A stretch of 14,969 nt of DNA from Clostridiaceae bacterium (GCA_012729935.1 JAAYBY010000119.1:1-14969), one strand, 5' to 3'. Counted from the stretch's first letter, positions 1 to 6,698 are shown. Notes: generated by a model from the sequence alone, not told the origin. Made by a program: numbers and translations.

Positions 1-567
1 GCTTTGACCTTCGATGTCATCGGCGAGGATATCTTAATCACGGGTGCTGGACCCATCGGAATTATGGCAACAGCAATCTGCCGACACATTGGTGCGCGCC
101 ATATAGTCGTCACAGATGTCAACGATTACCGTCTTGATCTTGCCCACAGCATGGGGGCCAGCCGAACTGTCAATATTCGCAGCCAGTCTCTGCAGGATGT
201 GATGCAGGATCTGCACATGAAAGAGGGATTTGATGTTGGACTTGAGATGTCCGGCAGCCCGAGCGCGTTGAACCAAATGGTCGACACCATGTATCACGGC
301 GGAAAAATTGCTTTGCTGGGTATTCCTGACCGTATCACACCGGTCGACTGGGAAAAAGTAGTTTTCAATGGCCTGACAATCAAAGGGATCTATGGCAGGG
401 AAATGTTTGAAACCTGGTATAAAATGAGCACAATGCTGCAAAGCGGTCTTTCAATCAATCCGGTTATTACGCATCGCTTTCCAGCCAAAGATTATCAGGA
501 AGGCTTTGAGACGATGATGTCCGGTCAATCAGGCAAGGTTATATTGGACTGGACAGCGTCATTTTGA
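1..567 (+). CDS. tdh: L-threonine 3-dehydrogenase, C-terminal part (5' end outside window)
   Basis: This is a zinc-type medium-chain dehydrogenase that oxidises L-threonine to 2-amino-3-ketobutyrate with NAD+ in the cytoplasm. The reading frame is open from the first base, so the gene is cut by the window edge. The visible 188 residues are the nucleotide-binding and C-terminal parts of a family protein of about 340 residues. A Rossmann motif (ITGAGPIGIMA) is followed by GARHIVVTDVNDYRLDLA, where the Asp after the second strand fits NAD+ specificity, and later by GGKIALLGIP; all are typical of Tdh. The N-terminal catalytic zinc ligands are not in the window, so activity cannot be judged. The downstream kbl encodes the next enzyme of the pathway, which strongly supports the assignment over other sorbitol- or alcohol-type dehydrogenases. 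Confidence 0.93.
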   Translation, partial: ALTFDVIGEDILITGAGPIGIMATAICRHIGARHIVVTDVNDYRLDLAHSMGASRTVNIRSQSLQDVMQDLHMKEGFDVGLEMSGSPSALNQMVDTMYHGGKIALLGIPDRITPVDWEKVVFNGLTIKGIYGREMFETWYKMSTMLQSGLSINPVITHRFPAKDYQEGFETMMSGQSGKVILDWTASF

Positions 568-585
568 AGAGGCGGGAAATGGATA

Positions 586-614
586 AATCTGTTTGGTGTG
601 CAATCAAACAGATT
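586..614 (+). promoter_or_regulatory. Inverted repeat / stem-loop between tdh and kbl
   Basis: A perfect 10-bp inverted repeat (AATCTGTTTG / CAAACAGATT) with a 9-nt loop lies 19 bases after the tdh stop and is followed by GTTTTGG. The stem is AT-rich. It could be a weak intrinsic terminator or attenuator that lowers kbl expression, an RNA-stability hairpin, or a protein operator. The sequence does not decide between these. Confidence 0.5.
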
Positions 615-679
615 GTTTTGGGGCTCTGTTAACGAAGAATGGAAGAAGACGAGATTTGAAACGGAAATGGAGGTTGACA

Positions 680-1861
680 ATGAAGCAGGCATACACGGTT
701 TTCAAAGACACATTGAAAGACATTGACGCTAAGGGTCTGCGTAAGACCGAGCGAATTCTATCCGGACCACAGGGGGCTTCTATCCAGACAACTGAACGAT
801 CGGCGGTTCTAAATTTGTGTGCCAATAATTATCTGGGACTTTCATCTGACAGCCGCGTTATCGAGGAGGCGAAAAAGAGTTACGACCAATATGGGTTCGG
901 ACTTTCGTCAGTCCGCTTCATTTGCGGAACACAGACGATACACAAACAGCTTGAAGAGGCGGTCAGCGATTTTCTTGGAATGGATGATACGATCTTGTAT
1001 TCATCATGCTTTGATGCGAACGGCGGATTATTTGAAACCCTGTTAACGGATGCAGATGCAGTGGTCAGCGATGAGCTGAACCATGCCAGCATTATTGACG
1101 GGATCCGCTTGTGCAAGGCCGAACGCTATCGCTATCGGAATAATGACATGACAGATCTTGAGTGCCAGCTTCAGGCTGCCAGGCAAAATAAAGCAAGAAT
1201 CATCCTTATTGTGACAGACGGTGTGTTTTCGATGGATGGTACTTACGCAAATCTTACTGCGATCTGTGATCTAGCTGATGAGTATGAAGCGCTTGTCATG
1301 GTTGATGACAGCCATGCAGTCGGATTTGTCGGGCCGAACGGACGCGGTACTCCCGAATACTGCGGTGTGACTGATCGGATTGATATACTGACCGGGACAT
1401 TCGGCAAAGCCCTGGGCGGTGGCAGCGGCGGCTATACAAGTGCCAGACAACCAATTGTAGATCTGCTGCGCCAGAGAAGCAGGCCTTATCTCTTTTCCAA
1501 CACCCTGGCACCTGCTATTGCAGCCGCGACACTCGAGGTTATCCGGATTTTGAAAACAGATCACTCGCTGAAAAACAAGCTGGATGAGAATACGAAGCTC
1601 TTCCGGTCACTGATGCAGAAAAGTGGCTTTGATATCATTCCAGGCACACATCCGATCGTTCCCGTTATGATTTATGATGAGGAGAGAACCGTTCAGATTG
1701 CTGACCTGCTTCTCGAACAAGGAATATATGTCATCGGATTTACATATCCTGTTGTTCCGTTGGGCAAGGCACGTATCAGAACGCAGGTGTCAGCAGCACA
1801 TACTCCGGATCAACTTGTATTCGCTTCCGAATGTTTCCGAAAGTTTGCAGTCAACAAATAA
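680..1861 (+). CDS. kbl: 2-amino-3-ketobutyrate CoA ligase (glycine C-acetyltransferase)
   Basis: This PLP-dependent enzyme of the alpha-oxoamine synthase family converts 2-amino-3-ketobutyrate plus CoA to glycine and acetyl-CoA, completing threonine breakdown started by Tdh. The frame is open further upstream, but ATG 680 is chosen because GGAGG (669-673) sits 6 nt before it and MKQAYTVFKDTL is a normal Kbl N-terminus. The resulting 393 residues match the usual length of about 395. Family motifs are LNLCANNYLGL near the start, FDANGGLFE, VDDSHAVGFVGPNGRG, and TGTFGKALGGGSGGY with the PLP-binding Lys at residue 243. It lies 112 bp after tdh on the same strand with no clear promoter of its own, so it is probably cotranscribed through the intervening hairpin. 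Related enzymes (AONS/BioF, ALAS) are less likely because of the tdh neighbour. Confidence 0.95.
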   Translation: MKQAYTVFKDTLKDIDAKGLRKTERILSGPQGASIQTTERSAVLNLCANNYLGLSSDSRVIEEAKKSYDQYGFGLSSVRFICGTQTIHKQLEEAVSDFLGMDDTILYSSCFDANGGLFETLLTDADAVVSDELNHASIIDGIRLCKAERYRYRNNDMTDLECQLQAARQNKARIILIVTDGVFSMDGTYANLTAICDLADEYEALVMVDDSHAVGFVGPNGRGTPEYCGVTDRIDILTGTFGKALGGGSGGYTSARQPIVDLLRQRSRPYLFSNTLAPAIAAATLEVIRILKTDHSLKNKLDENTKLFRSLMQKSGFDIIPGTHPIVPVMIYDEERTVQIADLLLEQGIYVIGFTYPVVPLGKARIRTQVSAAHTPDQLVFASECFRKFAVNK

Positions 1862-1891
1862 ACTTACTTAAGCATGAACAAACATCATTGG

Positions 1892-1923
1892 AAAAGCCGA
1901 TCTCGGTGATGAGATCGGCTTTT
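1892..1923. terminator. Two-way intrinsic terminator between kbl and gap
   Basis: A perfect 13-bp stem (AAAAGCCGATCTC paired with GAGATCGGCTTTT) encloses a 6-nt loop. The stem begins and ends with A/T runs, so it gives a T-tract on both strands and can end transcription of the converging kbl (+) and gap (-). Confidence 0.9.
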
Positions 1924-1953
1924 GTTTATGTGATTGAAGAACGAATATCCGGT

Positions 1954-3027
1954 TTACAGACTACCGTCCTTTTTGGCCATGTAACGAACGAGATCGACAA
2001 CACGATTGCTGTATCCCCATTCATTGTCATACCAGGTAACAATCTTGAAGAAGCGTTTTTCGCCTTTCAGATTGTTCTCAAGTGTCGCCAGACTGTCATA
2101 AATGGATGAACGCTCGTCATGAATGAAATCGGTGGATACCAGCGGATCTTTTGAATAACCGAGGTAGCCCTTCAAATAGGTCTCCGAAGCTTCCTTCATC
2201 TTAGCATCGATTTCTTCGATGGATGTGTCACGCTCTGCTGTAAAGGTCAGGTCAACGACTGAACCGGTCGGTGTCGGAACGCGAAATGACATGCCGGTCA
2301 TTTTTCCTTTAACCTGGGGTAATACTTCGCCGACAGCTTTGGCTGCGCCAGTGGTTGAAGGAATGATGTTGATAGCGGCGGCACGTCCGCCTCTCCAATC
2401 TTTTTTTGAAGGACCGTCGACTGTCTTCTGTGTCGCCGTGTATGAGTGAATGGTTGTCATCAGGGCTTTTTCGATGCCAATGCCTTCTTTCAAAAGCACA
2501 TGGACAACAGGAGCCAGACAGTTTGTTGTGCAGGATGCATTCGACACGACGTGATCTGTCTTGGAATCATACTCGTTCTCATTAACACCCATAACAAGTG
2601 TTTTCATGCCGCCTTTTCCAGGTGCAGAAATAACAACTTTCTTGGCGCCGGCAGTTAAATGGCCAGAGGCTTTTTCCAGAGTTGTGAACAAGCCGGTTGC
2701 TTCGATGACATACTCAACACCAAGCTCTTTCCAGGGAAGCTCTGCCGGGTTGCGGGTAGCCATGATACATTTAATTTTATTACCATCAACAACAATAATA
2801 TCGCTCTCTTCCAGATCTGCACTGCTCTTTTCAGTTGTGACAGGCAGGCCAAAGCGACCTTGTGTTGAATCAAACTTCAACTGATACGCAAAATAATCCG
2901 CGTCTGTTGAAACATCGACAACAGCTACGACATCGATCTCTTTACCGAGCAATCCCTGATTAGCAATGGACTGCAAGACCAGACGGCCGATGCGACCAAA
3001 ACCATTGATACCTACTTTGATAGCCAT
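1954..3027 (-). CDS. gap: Glyceraldehyde-3-phosphate dehydrogenase, NAD-type, 357 residues
   Basis: This is the glycolytic enzyme that converts glyceraldehyde 3-phosphate, NAD+ and phosphate to 1,3-bisphosphoglycerate in the cytoplasm. The N-terminal Rossmann motif is VGINGFGRIGR, and Asp38 in VAVVDVS fits NAD+ use. The catalytic motif SNASCTTNC contains Cys166, His194 lies in TTIHSYTATQ, and WYDNEWGYS is near the end. The start is fixed by a GGAGG site (3035-3039 on the complement), 7 nt before the ATG. At 357 residues it is longer than most bacterial GapA (about 330-340). Passages such as YVIEATGLFT, VDGPSKKDWRGGRAAAINIIPSTTGAAKAVGEV, and the residues around the YDSLATLENNL segment resemble, from memory, the trypanosomatid glycosomal GAPDH type. 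The gene stands alone, with its own promoter and no other glycolytic gene nearby. No CggR-type regulator gene is visible. Confidence 0.97.
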   Translation of the reverse strand: MAIKVGINGFGRIGRLVLQSIANQGLLGKEIDVVAVVDVSTDADYFAYQLKFDSTQGRFGLPVTTEKSSADLEESDIIVVDGNKIKCIMATRNPAELPWKELGVEYVIEATGLFTTLEKASGHLTAGAKKVVISAPGKGGMKTLVMGVNENEYDSKTDHVVSNASCTTNCLAPVVHVLLKEGIGIEKALMTTIHSYTATQKTVDGPSKKDWRGGRAAAINIIPSTTGAAKAVGEVLPQVKGKMTGMSFRVPTPTGSVVDLTFTAERDTSIEEIDAKMKEASETYLKGYLGYSKDPLVSTDFIHDERSSIYDSLATLENNLKGEKRFFKIVTWYDNEWGYSNRVVDLVRYMAKKDGSL

Positions 3028-3080
3028 GATTTTTCCTCCTTATATTCCCAGTCAAGGGCTGTTAAAACTCAATCATAGTA

Positions 3081-3109
3081 ATTTTATCGGAAAACAGGCT
3101 AAAAATCAA
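3081..3109 (-). promoter_or_regulatory. Sigma-A-like promoter of gap
   Basis: Read on the complement, TTGATT (3104-3109) and TAAAAT (3081-3086) are separated by exactly 17 bp. The predicted start of transcription near 3074 gives a leader of roughly 47 nt before gap. Confidence 0.8.
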
Positions 3110-3110
3110 T

Positions 3111-3121
3111 GTAAACGTTAC
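3111..3121. promoter_or_regulatory. Small palindrome touching the gap -35 box
   Basis: GTAAACGTTAC has outer arms GTAA/TTAC and a central AACGTT palindrome, and abuts the upstream edge of the gap -35 hexamer. The position suits an activator or repressor site, but the binding protein is unknown. Confidence 0.35.
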
Positions 3122-3158
3122 CGCTGAGCCGTCAAATTTGGACGCGCAAAACGTGATA

Positions 3159-3180
3159 TTTTAGTCTGAAGTGACTAAAA
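3159..3180. promoter_or_regulatory. Operator-like inverted repeat upstream of gap
   Basis: TTTTAGTC and GACTAAAA form a perfect 8-bp inverted repeat around 6 bases (TGAAGT). It lies about 50 bp upstream of the gap -35 box. The arm-spacer-arm form is typical of a dimeric regulator site. It does not match the CggR operator as I remember it. It could instead be a weak terminator or part of the neighbouring mobile element boundary. Confidence 0.4.
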
Positions 3181-3286
3181 AAGAGATGATTAAGGATGAT
3201 ATGTCCAGGGTTCAATCGATTCAAGCCCGATTCATCACATAGGAACGGCCGGCCTATCTCTTTCCGAAATATCAATGATTAGCTGA

Positions 3287-3321
3287 CGGTTCAAAACACA
3301 ATCAATTGTCGTATTTTGCCG
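3287..3321 (+). other. Imperfect hairpin, candidate left-end structure of the tnpB element
   Basis: The stretch between the gap promoter region and tnpB (3181-3394) holds no gene. Within it, CGG (3287-3289), a TT bulge, and CAAAA (3292-3296) can pair with TTTTG (3314-3318) and CCG (3319-3321), with an inner CAAT/ATTG. IS200/IS605 elements carry short bulged hairpins near their left end, so this is a candidate. The same stretch holds an 8-bp GGCCGGCC palindrome (3247-3254), CGATTCA repeated 11 bp apart (3217 and 3228), and a distant inverted pair AAAGAGAT / ATCTCTTT (3180-3187 and 3256-3263). The true left boundary cannot be fixed from one copy. Confidence 0.3.
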
Positions 3322-3394
3322 GTTCACTGGTTAGTACTCGCCAAAACAAAGACTGATAACATATATACAAAAGATTAAGAGAGGAGGTGACTTT

Positions 3395-4642
3395 GTGTAT
3401 ATTACGTACCGCTACCGCTTCTATCCGTCAAAATGGCAAGCTGAGTATATCGATCAGAAGATGGAGATGGCAAGAAAAACGTACAATCAGTTGATTCACT
3501 GGTATCTGCAGCAGACTACAGATGTTCAGAATTCTATGAGGAGAGCTCATTCATCTGTCAGCGGATCTTTCTCTGATGATGAAGATGCGTCAATAGCCGA
3601 TTCATCAAACGAGGTACCGATCATCAGAAATGTGAATCAGCACTTGATCGATCATTTTCTGACTGAAGATACACGTTGTTCGCTGGTTGATCGAACAATT
3701 GTCCTGCATGCCATCAAAACATTTGATCGTAATCGCATCGCAACTCAAGAACATCAAGGAATCATGCGATTTAAATCAATCGACCGCAAGCAATCCTGCA
3801 CGATCTATGCTCGAGAACTATCATTATCGATTGACGGACCCAAATTACATACGACTTTGTTGGGAACCTGTTCTATCACCATGACCAGAAAACCTATAGG
3901 CCGCCTGTTACTGGCTACTTTCAGCAGAGCGACATCAGGGAAATATTATATTTCCTTGTTGATGAAAAAGAGAGATACGCAAAAAAATATCCGGAAGACT
4001 TTGAGTAAGCAATCCATCAGGATCGTTGGTATTGATGTGGGCTTAAGCCATTATTTGACGTTATCGAGTGGCTTCCATGTCAAGAATCCCAGATTTATGG
4101 ACAGACAATTGAAGGCCATCAAACGCGACCATCATCGATTCTCGCGTGCACAGCCAGGAAGTCGGAATCAACGCAAAAAAAAGAGGAGGCTGGGAGTCAG
4201 GTACGAACATCTGAATAATCAGCGAAAATCATTTCTCCATCGCTTATCGACGCAGCTGATCAAAGATTACGATGTGATCTGTATTGAAACACTCGACATC
4301 GAAGGGATGAAGCGGCAGAGAAGGAGATCGCGTCAAATCTCGGATGCTTCATGGGGACAGTTTATTGAGATGCTAACGTATAAAGCAAAATGGAACGGGA
4401 AAGTCATTATGAAAGTTCCTCATCATCTCCCCAGTTCCAAACAGTGCTGCCGCTGCCGTTACATTAAAAGAGATCTGACATTGAGTGACAGGCACTGGAG
4501 ATGTCCGCAGTGCCAGACTGAGCATGACAGGGATACCAATGCAGCTATTAACGTTCTCATCGCAGGGACAAAGCAGCTCCTGCGAACCTATCCTTCAACT
4601 GATCCCAAAGCACTTAAGCCGGCCCTGTCTGATCAGCGCTGA
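3395..4642 (+). CDS. tnpB: TnpB RNA-guided nuclease of an IS200/IS605-superfamily (IS1341-type) element
   Basis: TnpB proteins are RuvC-type nucleases guided by an omega-RNA made from the element's 3' end, and are relatives of Cas12. The start is a GTG with an excellent site (GAGGAGGTGA, 3381-3390) 4 nt upstream. The 415 residues open with the typical TYRYRFYPSKWQAEYIDQ segment. The three RuvC acidic residues appear present: Asp214 in GIDVGL, Glu298 in ICIETLDIEGM, and Asp380 in HDRDTNAAINV. A four-cysteine zinc finger (CCRC and CPQC) lies before the last motif. The protein is therefore probably active, not a RuvC-dead regulator. Residues around 50-75 form a Ser/Asp-rich stretch that looks like a variable insertion. 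No tnpA (Y1 transposase) is present, so the element would need help in trans to move. The coding end overlaps structured sequence that is probably the omega-RNA. Confidence 0.92.
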   Translation: MYITYRYRFYPSKWQAEYIDQKMEMARKTYNQLIHWYLQQTTDVQNSMRRAHSSVSGSFSDDEDASIADSSNEVPIIRNVNQHLIDHFLTEDTRCSLVDRTIVLHAIKTFDRNRIATQEHQGIMRFKSIDRKQSCTIYARELSLSIDGPKLHTTLLGTCSITMTRKPIGRLLLATFSRATSGKYYISLLMKKRDTQKNIRKTLSKQSIRIVGIDVGLSHYLTLSSGFHVKNPRFMDRQLKAIKRDHHRFSRAQPGSRNQRKKKRRLGVRYEHLNNQRKSFLHRLSTQLIKDYDVICIETLDIEGMKRQRRRSRQISDASWGQFIEMLTYKAKWNGKVIMKVPHHLPSSKQCCRCRYIKRDLTLSDRHWRCPQCQTEHDRDTNAAINVLIAGTKQLLRTYPSTDPKALKPALSDQR

Positions 4643-4747
4643 TCAAGAATCAGACAGTCACCAGATCGTAATAAGACAGTGCTTAGGAATCCTACCGCAC
4701 AGCTTGTGGAAAGTTACGCCTGCGGAGATCAGCGAATAGTTGGTCAA
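4561..4747 (+). ncRNA. Probable omega-RNA scaffold and right end of the tnpB element
   Basis: The last part of tnpB and about 105 bases after its stop are rich in pairing potential. There is a 6-bp CGCAGG/CCTGCG hairpin (4561-4584). A 9-bp stem (CTGTCTGAT 4625-4633 with ATCAGACAG 4649-4657) competes with the 14-bp palindrome GATCAGCGCTGATC (4631-4644) over the stop codon. TTAGGAATCCTA (4683-4694) is followed by CCGCA (4695-4699) paired with TGCGG (4721-4725), and then TTGGTCAA (4740-4747). This order, with a TAGGAATCC block, a hairpin and then TCAA at the element edge, resembles IS605-type right ends as I remember them. If correct, the guide would begin at 4748. The exact 5' and 3' ends are inferred. 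Confidence 0.45.
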
Positions 4748-4801
4748 AGAAACAGGAAAATATCACTCAGCCTCGTGTGTATGCGTTTCAACCAGTTTTA
4801 T

Positions 4802-4830
4802 TTGACTTTTAAAGGTCAGGATGATATATT
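4802..4830 (+). promoter_or_regulatory. Promoter of tRNA-Ser
   Basis: TTGACT (4802-4807) and TATATT (4825-4830) are spaced by exactly 17 bp. The predicted start near 4837 gives a leader of about 28 nt before the mature tRNA. The interval 4748-4801 shows no gene. Confidence 0.85.
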
Positions 4831-4864
4831 CTCACTGGTCTGACACAGTATCTGCACCAACAAT

Positions 4865-4956
4865 GGAGAGATGGCTGAGCTGGTCTAAGGCGCACGACTG
4901 GAAATCGTGTGATGGCTAATACCCATCCGAGAGTTCGAATCTCTCTCTCTCCGCCA
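4865..4956 (+). tRNA. tRNA-Ser, anticodon GGA
   Basis: The 92-nt gene folds as a class II tRNA. The acceptor GGAGAGA (4865-4871) pairs with TCTCTCC (4946-4952), followed by discriminator G and an encoded CCA. The anticodon stem CACGA/TCGTG encloses loop CTGGAAA with anticodon GGA at 4900-4902, which reads UCC and UCU. A long variable arm (about 4911-4928, GATGG...CCATC) is diagnostic of serine. The T arm is GAGAG-TTCGAAT-CTCTC. It has its own promoter and terminator. Confidence 0.97.
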
Positions 4957-4957
4957 A

Positions 4958-4989
4958 AAAAGCTCCTGAAAGTTTGTTCAGGAGCTTTT
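4958..4989 (+). terminator. Intrinsic terminator of tRNA-Ser
   Basis: A perfect 13-bp stem (AAAAGCTCCTGAA with TTCAGGAGCTTTT) and a 6-nt loop follow the CCA end directly. The stem ends in TTTT and the sequence continues TTTTGCTTATG. Confidence 0.92.
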
Positions 4990-5011
4990 GCTTATGAGAG
5001 AGAAATGACAA

Positions 5012-5027
5012 AGCCATCACACGATTT
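5012..5027 (-). repeat. 16-nt exact inverted copy of a tRNA-Ser internal segment
   Basis: AGCCATCACACGATTT (5012-5027) is the exact reverse complement of tRNA-Ser bases 4902-4917, which span the last anticodon base, the 3' side of the anticodon arm and the start of the variable arm. A GAGAGAGA run (4996-5003) just upstream recalls the complement of the tRNA's CTCTCT 3' end, so this may be a decayed inverted partial copy. It lies beyond the tRNA terminator. The rest of the stretch up to 5086 shows no gene. Confidence 0.6.
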
Positions 5028-5086
5028 AATTGTTCAGGGGAAAAGCAACATAAACTTGATGCGTTAAAATTGATATAAAATGAAAG

Positions 5087-5287
5087 CTAACCTTGTGTCC
5101 AGACTGTGCCGTCCTTTTTTGTGAATTTTCCCATGCAGACCTTAATAAAATCAACGAGCCATCCGATTCCAAGGCATCCGCCTGTCAGCAGCCAGACAAT
5201 TCCTGTTCCTATTTTTCCAGTCATAAAACGATGAACACCTAGACCGCCAAGAAAAAAAGTGATTAATATTGCAGCCGTTTTGTCCAT
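5087..5287 (-). CDS. Small TM2-domain membrane protein (66 residues)
   Basis: The protein has two hydrophobic segments, ILITFFLGGLGVHRFM (about 7-22) and IGTGIVWLLTGGCLGIGWLVDFI (about 26-48), joined by a short turn. The GGLGVHRF pattern and the GCLGIGWLVDFIKV end define the TM2 domain. A short C-terminal tail follows (about 18 residues, with a Lys-rich stretch). The ATG has a GGAGG site on the complement (5295-5299), 7 nt upstream, and a good promoter further upstream, so it is a genuine single gene. TM2 proteins are widespread in Bacillota and their biochemical role is unknown; no function is given here. Confidence 0.88.
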   Translation of the reverse strand: MDKTAAILITFFLGGLGVHRFMTGKIGTGIVWLLTGGCLGIGWLVDFIKVCMGKFTKKDGTVWTQG

Positions 5288-5331
5288 ATCAACGCCTCCA
5301 ACCTCAATTTTGAATGATGGCTTCTGAGCTC

Positions 5332-5360
5332 ATCGTAAATCTAAAACAATCGACCGTCAA
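5332..5360 (-). promoter_or_regulatory. Promoter of the TM2 gene
   Basis: Read on the complement, TTGACG (5355-5360) and TACGAT (5332-5337) are exactly 17 bp apart. The predicted start near 5325 leaves a leader of about 38 nt. Confidence 0.65.
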
Positions 5361-5474
5361 GCAAAATCGTCATCCAAATGTGACCTTTATATACTTTCAT
5401 CCATCACTAAGTGAATTCCGAAGTACAGGCGTCAGGAATCTAGTTGTTGAGATTAATACTGTCGCATGTCTCGG

Positions 5475-5497
5475 ATCTTTCCAAAACACTGAAAGAT
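5475..5497. other. Short hairpin downstream of the exporter operon
   Basis: ATCTTTC and GAAAGAT form a 7-bp inverted repeat with a 9-nt loop, about 30 bp past the end of the last permease gene. No T-tract follows on the complement, so it is at best a weak or factor-dependent end of the operon. The remaining bases 5361-5525 show nothing else I can support. Confidence 0.3.
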
Positions 5498-5525
5498 TCG
5501 ATCATTAGGTCAGAACGCATGCTTC

Positions 5526-6698
5526 TCATTGTTTCTCTGACTGCCGTTTTTGTTTAGATACGACCAGAGCCACTACCAGAAAGGCAACTGCAAATGACAA
5601 TTGAATCAATAAAGAAACAGCATAGCGGTTCATGAACGACCGGGATACAGATTCAGTGTGCTGAATCAGACGAATAGCGTTGATATACCAGTAGGTCGGG
5701 GTGAAACTGGCGACTGCCAGAACATTTTCGCCCAGCAACTCCTGAGGCACGAAGACTCCGCTGATAAAACATGTTCCAAGTGACACGACATTAGCGACAG
5801 CTTGCTGCATTCCTCGACTTCTGATGAACTGGCTGAGCAGAAAACTCAATCCCATGATCGTGATGATAAATACAAATGTATTCAGTACCAATAATAGCCA
5901 TCGCGGAAAATCTGCGAAGCGCCTGTAGAAGAACAGACTAACAAGACAGAGAATCAAACAGGTGACGACGGCAAAAATCAAATTTCCGAGGATCAGCTGA
6001 AAATTATACTGTGTTATCTGAACGGGTGAGCTGAAATTACGCCTGCGGATGTCTTTGTTCTGAAAAGCAAGCATCAAAGATGATACACCGAGAATCATAA
6101 CAGCAGTTAGTGAGTATGCCAAAAAGATGTAGAAATAGATCATTGAACTGAAGCCGTTTCCGGTTGCCTCAGAACGCAAAGATACGTCTGCCGACTGCTC
6201 CAGTACCTGATTGACTTGCCTGACAACAGTGCTTAATTCCATGTCCGGTGAAGCATTGAGAAATCTTGCTGTAGTTGTCAGATATCGATTAATTAACTGG
6301 TCTGAATAGGCACCCTGATAAGAATCCGGTAGTGTTGTCCGAATCAGTTTTGGATGGGTATCACCGTTTGCCAGCGCATTACCAAAACCGTTCGGAATTC
6401 GCAGCACGTAGACGATTTGGCGGAAGAAAAGCGCGTCAAGTATCTGATCACCTGATCCGTCAAGTTCGACAGGTTTGGCATACGTGTAGAGGTAATTCTT
6501 CAGCCCTTCAGACAGAGGGTGACCGGTGTCATCATTGATGATGGTCATGCGTGGTCTGCTTGTTGTAAAATCCTCAGTTTCACTTTGTGGATTCCATAAG
6601 GTCACCAGGATCACGAAAACAAGGAAGACACTGAGGTAGATCATCATCGACGGTAAATTGCGTTTGATTATTTTCAAGCACGCTTTAAACACTTGCAT
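5526..6698 (-). CDS. ABC-2 type exporter permease, second of pair (390 residues)
   Basis: This membrane subunit of an ABC exporter has the usual ABC-2 plan. One N-terminal segment (YLSVFLVFVILVTLW, about 20-34) is followed by an outer domain of about 160 residues (starting RPRMTIINDDTG). A group of five or so membrane segments then runs from about 200 to the end, including FYIFLAYSLTAVMILGVSSLMLA, LIFAVVTCLILCLVSLFF, LLVLNTFVFIITIMGLSFLL, a re-entrant-like GTCFISGVFVPQELL, and a last segment. The start overlaps the previous gene by 14 bp. Its site AGGAGG lies inside the end of that gene, which implies translational coupling. The length and position match LnrN/YfiN-like permeases. The substrate is not shown by the sequence. 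Confidence 0.85.
   Translation of the reverse strand: MQVFKACLKIIKRNLPSMMIYLSVFLVFVILVTLWNPQSETEDFTTSRPRMTIINDDTGHPLSEGLKNYLYTYAKPVELDGSGDQILDALFFRQIVYVLRIPNGFGNALANGDTHPKLIRTTLPDSYQGAYSDQLINRYLTTTARFLNASPDMELSTVVRQVNQVLEQSADVSLRSEATGNGFSSMIYFYIFLAYSLTAVMILGVSSLMLAFQNKDIRRRNFSSPVQITQYNFQLILGNLIFAVVTCLILCLVSLFFYRRFADFPRWLLLVLNTFVFIITIMGLSFLLSQFIRSRGMQQAVANVVSLGTCFISGVFVPQELLGENVLAVASFTPTYWYINAIRLIQHTESVSRSFMNRYAVSLLIQLSFAVAFLVVALVVSKQKRQSEKQ

Noticed and set aside
3205..3240. GGTTCAATCGATTC stretch recalling a tRNA T-arm
   Set aside because: No acceptor, D or anticodon arm can be built around it.
3395..4642. Possibility that TnpB is a RuvC-dead regulator (TldR-like)
   Set aside because: The Asp, Glu and Asp motif residues and the zinc finger all appear intact.
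4957..5060. Integrase-type attachment site at the tRNA 3' end
   Set aside because: No direct repeat of the tRNA 3' end and no integrase gene are seen; the only match is an inverted internal segment.
5314..5508. 64-codon open frame on the plus strand between the TM2 gene and the exporter operon
   Set aside because: It has no good ribosome binding site or recognisable domain, and it overlaps the promoter region of the TM2 gene.
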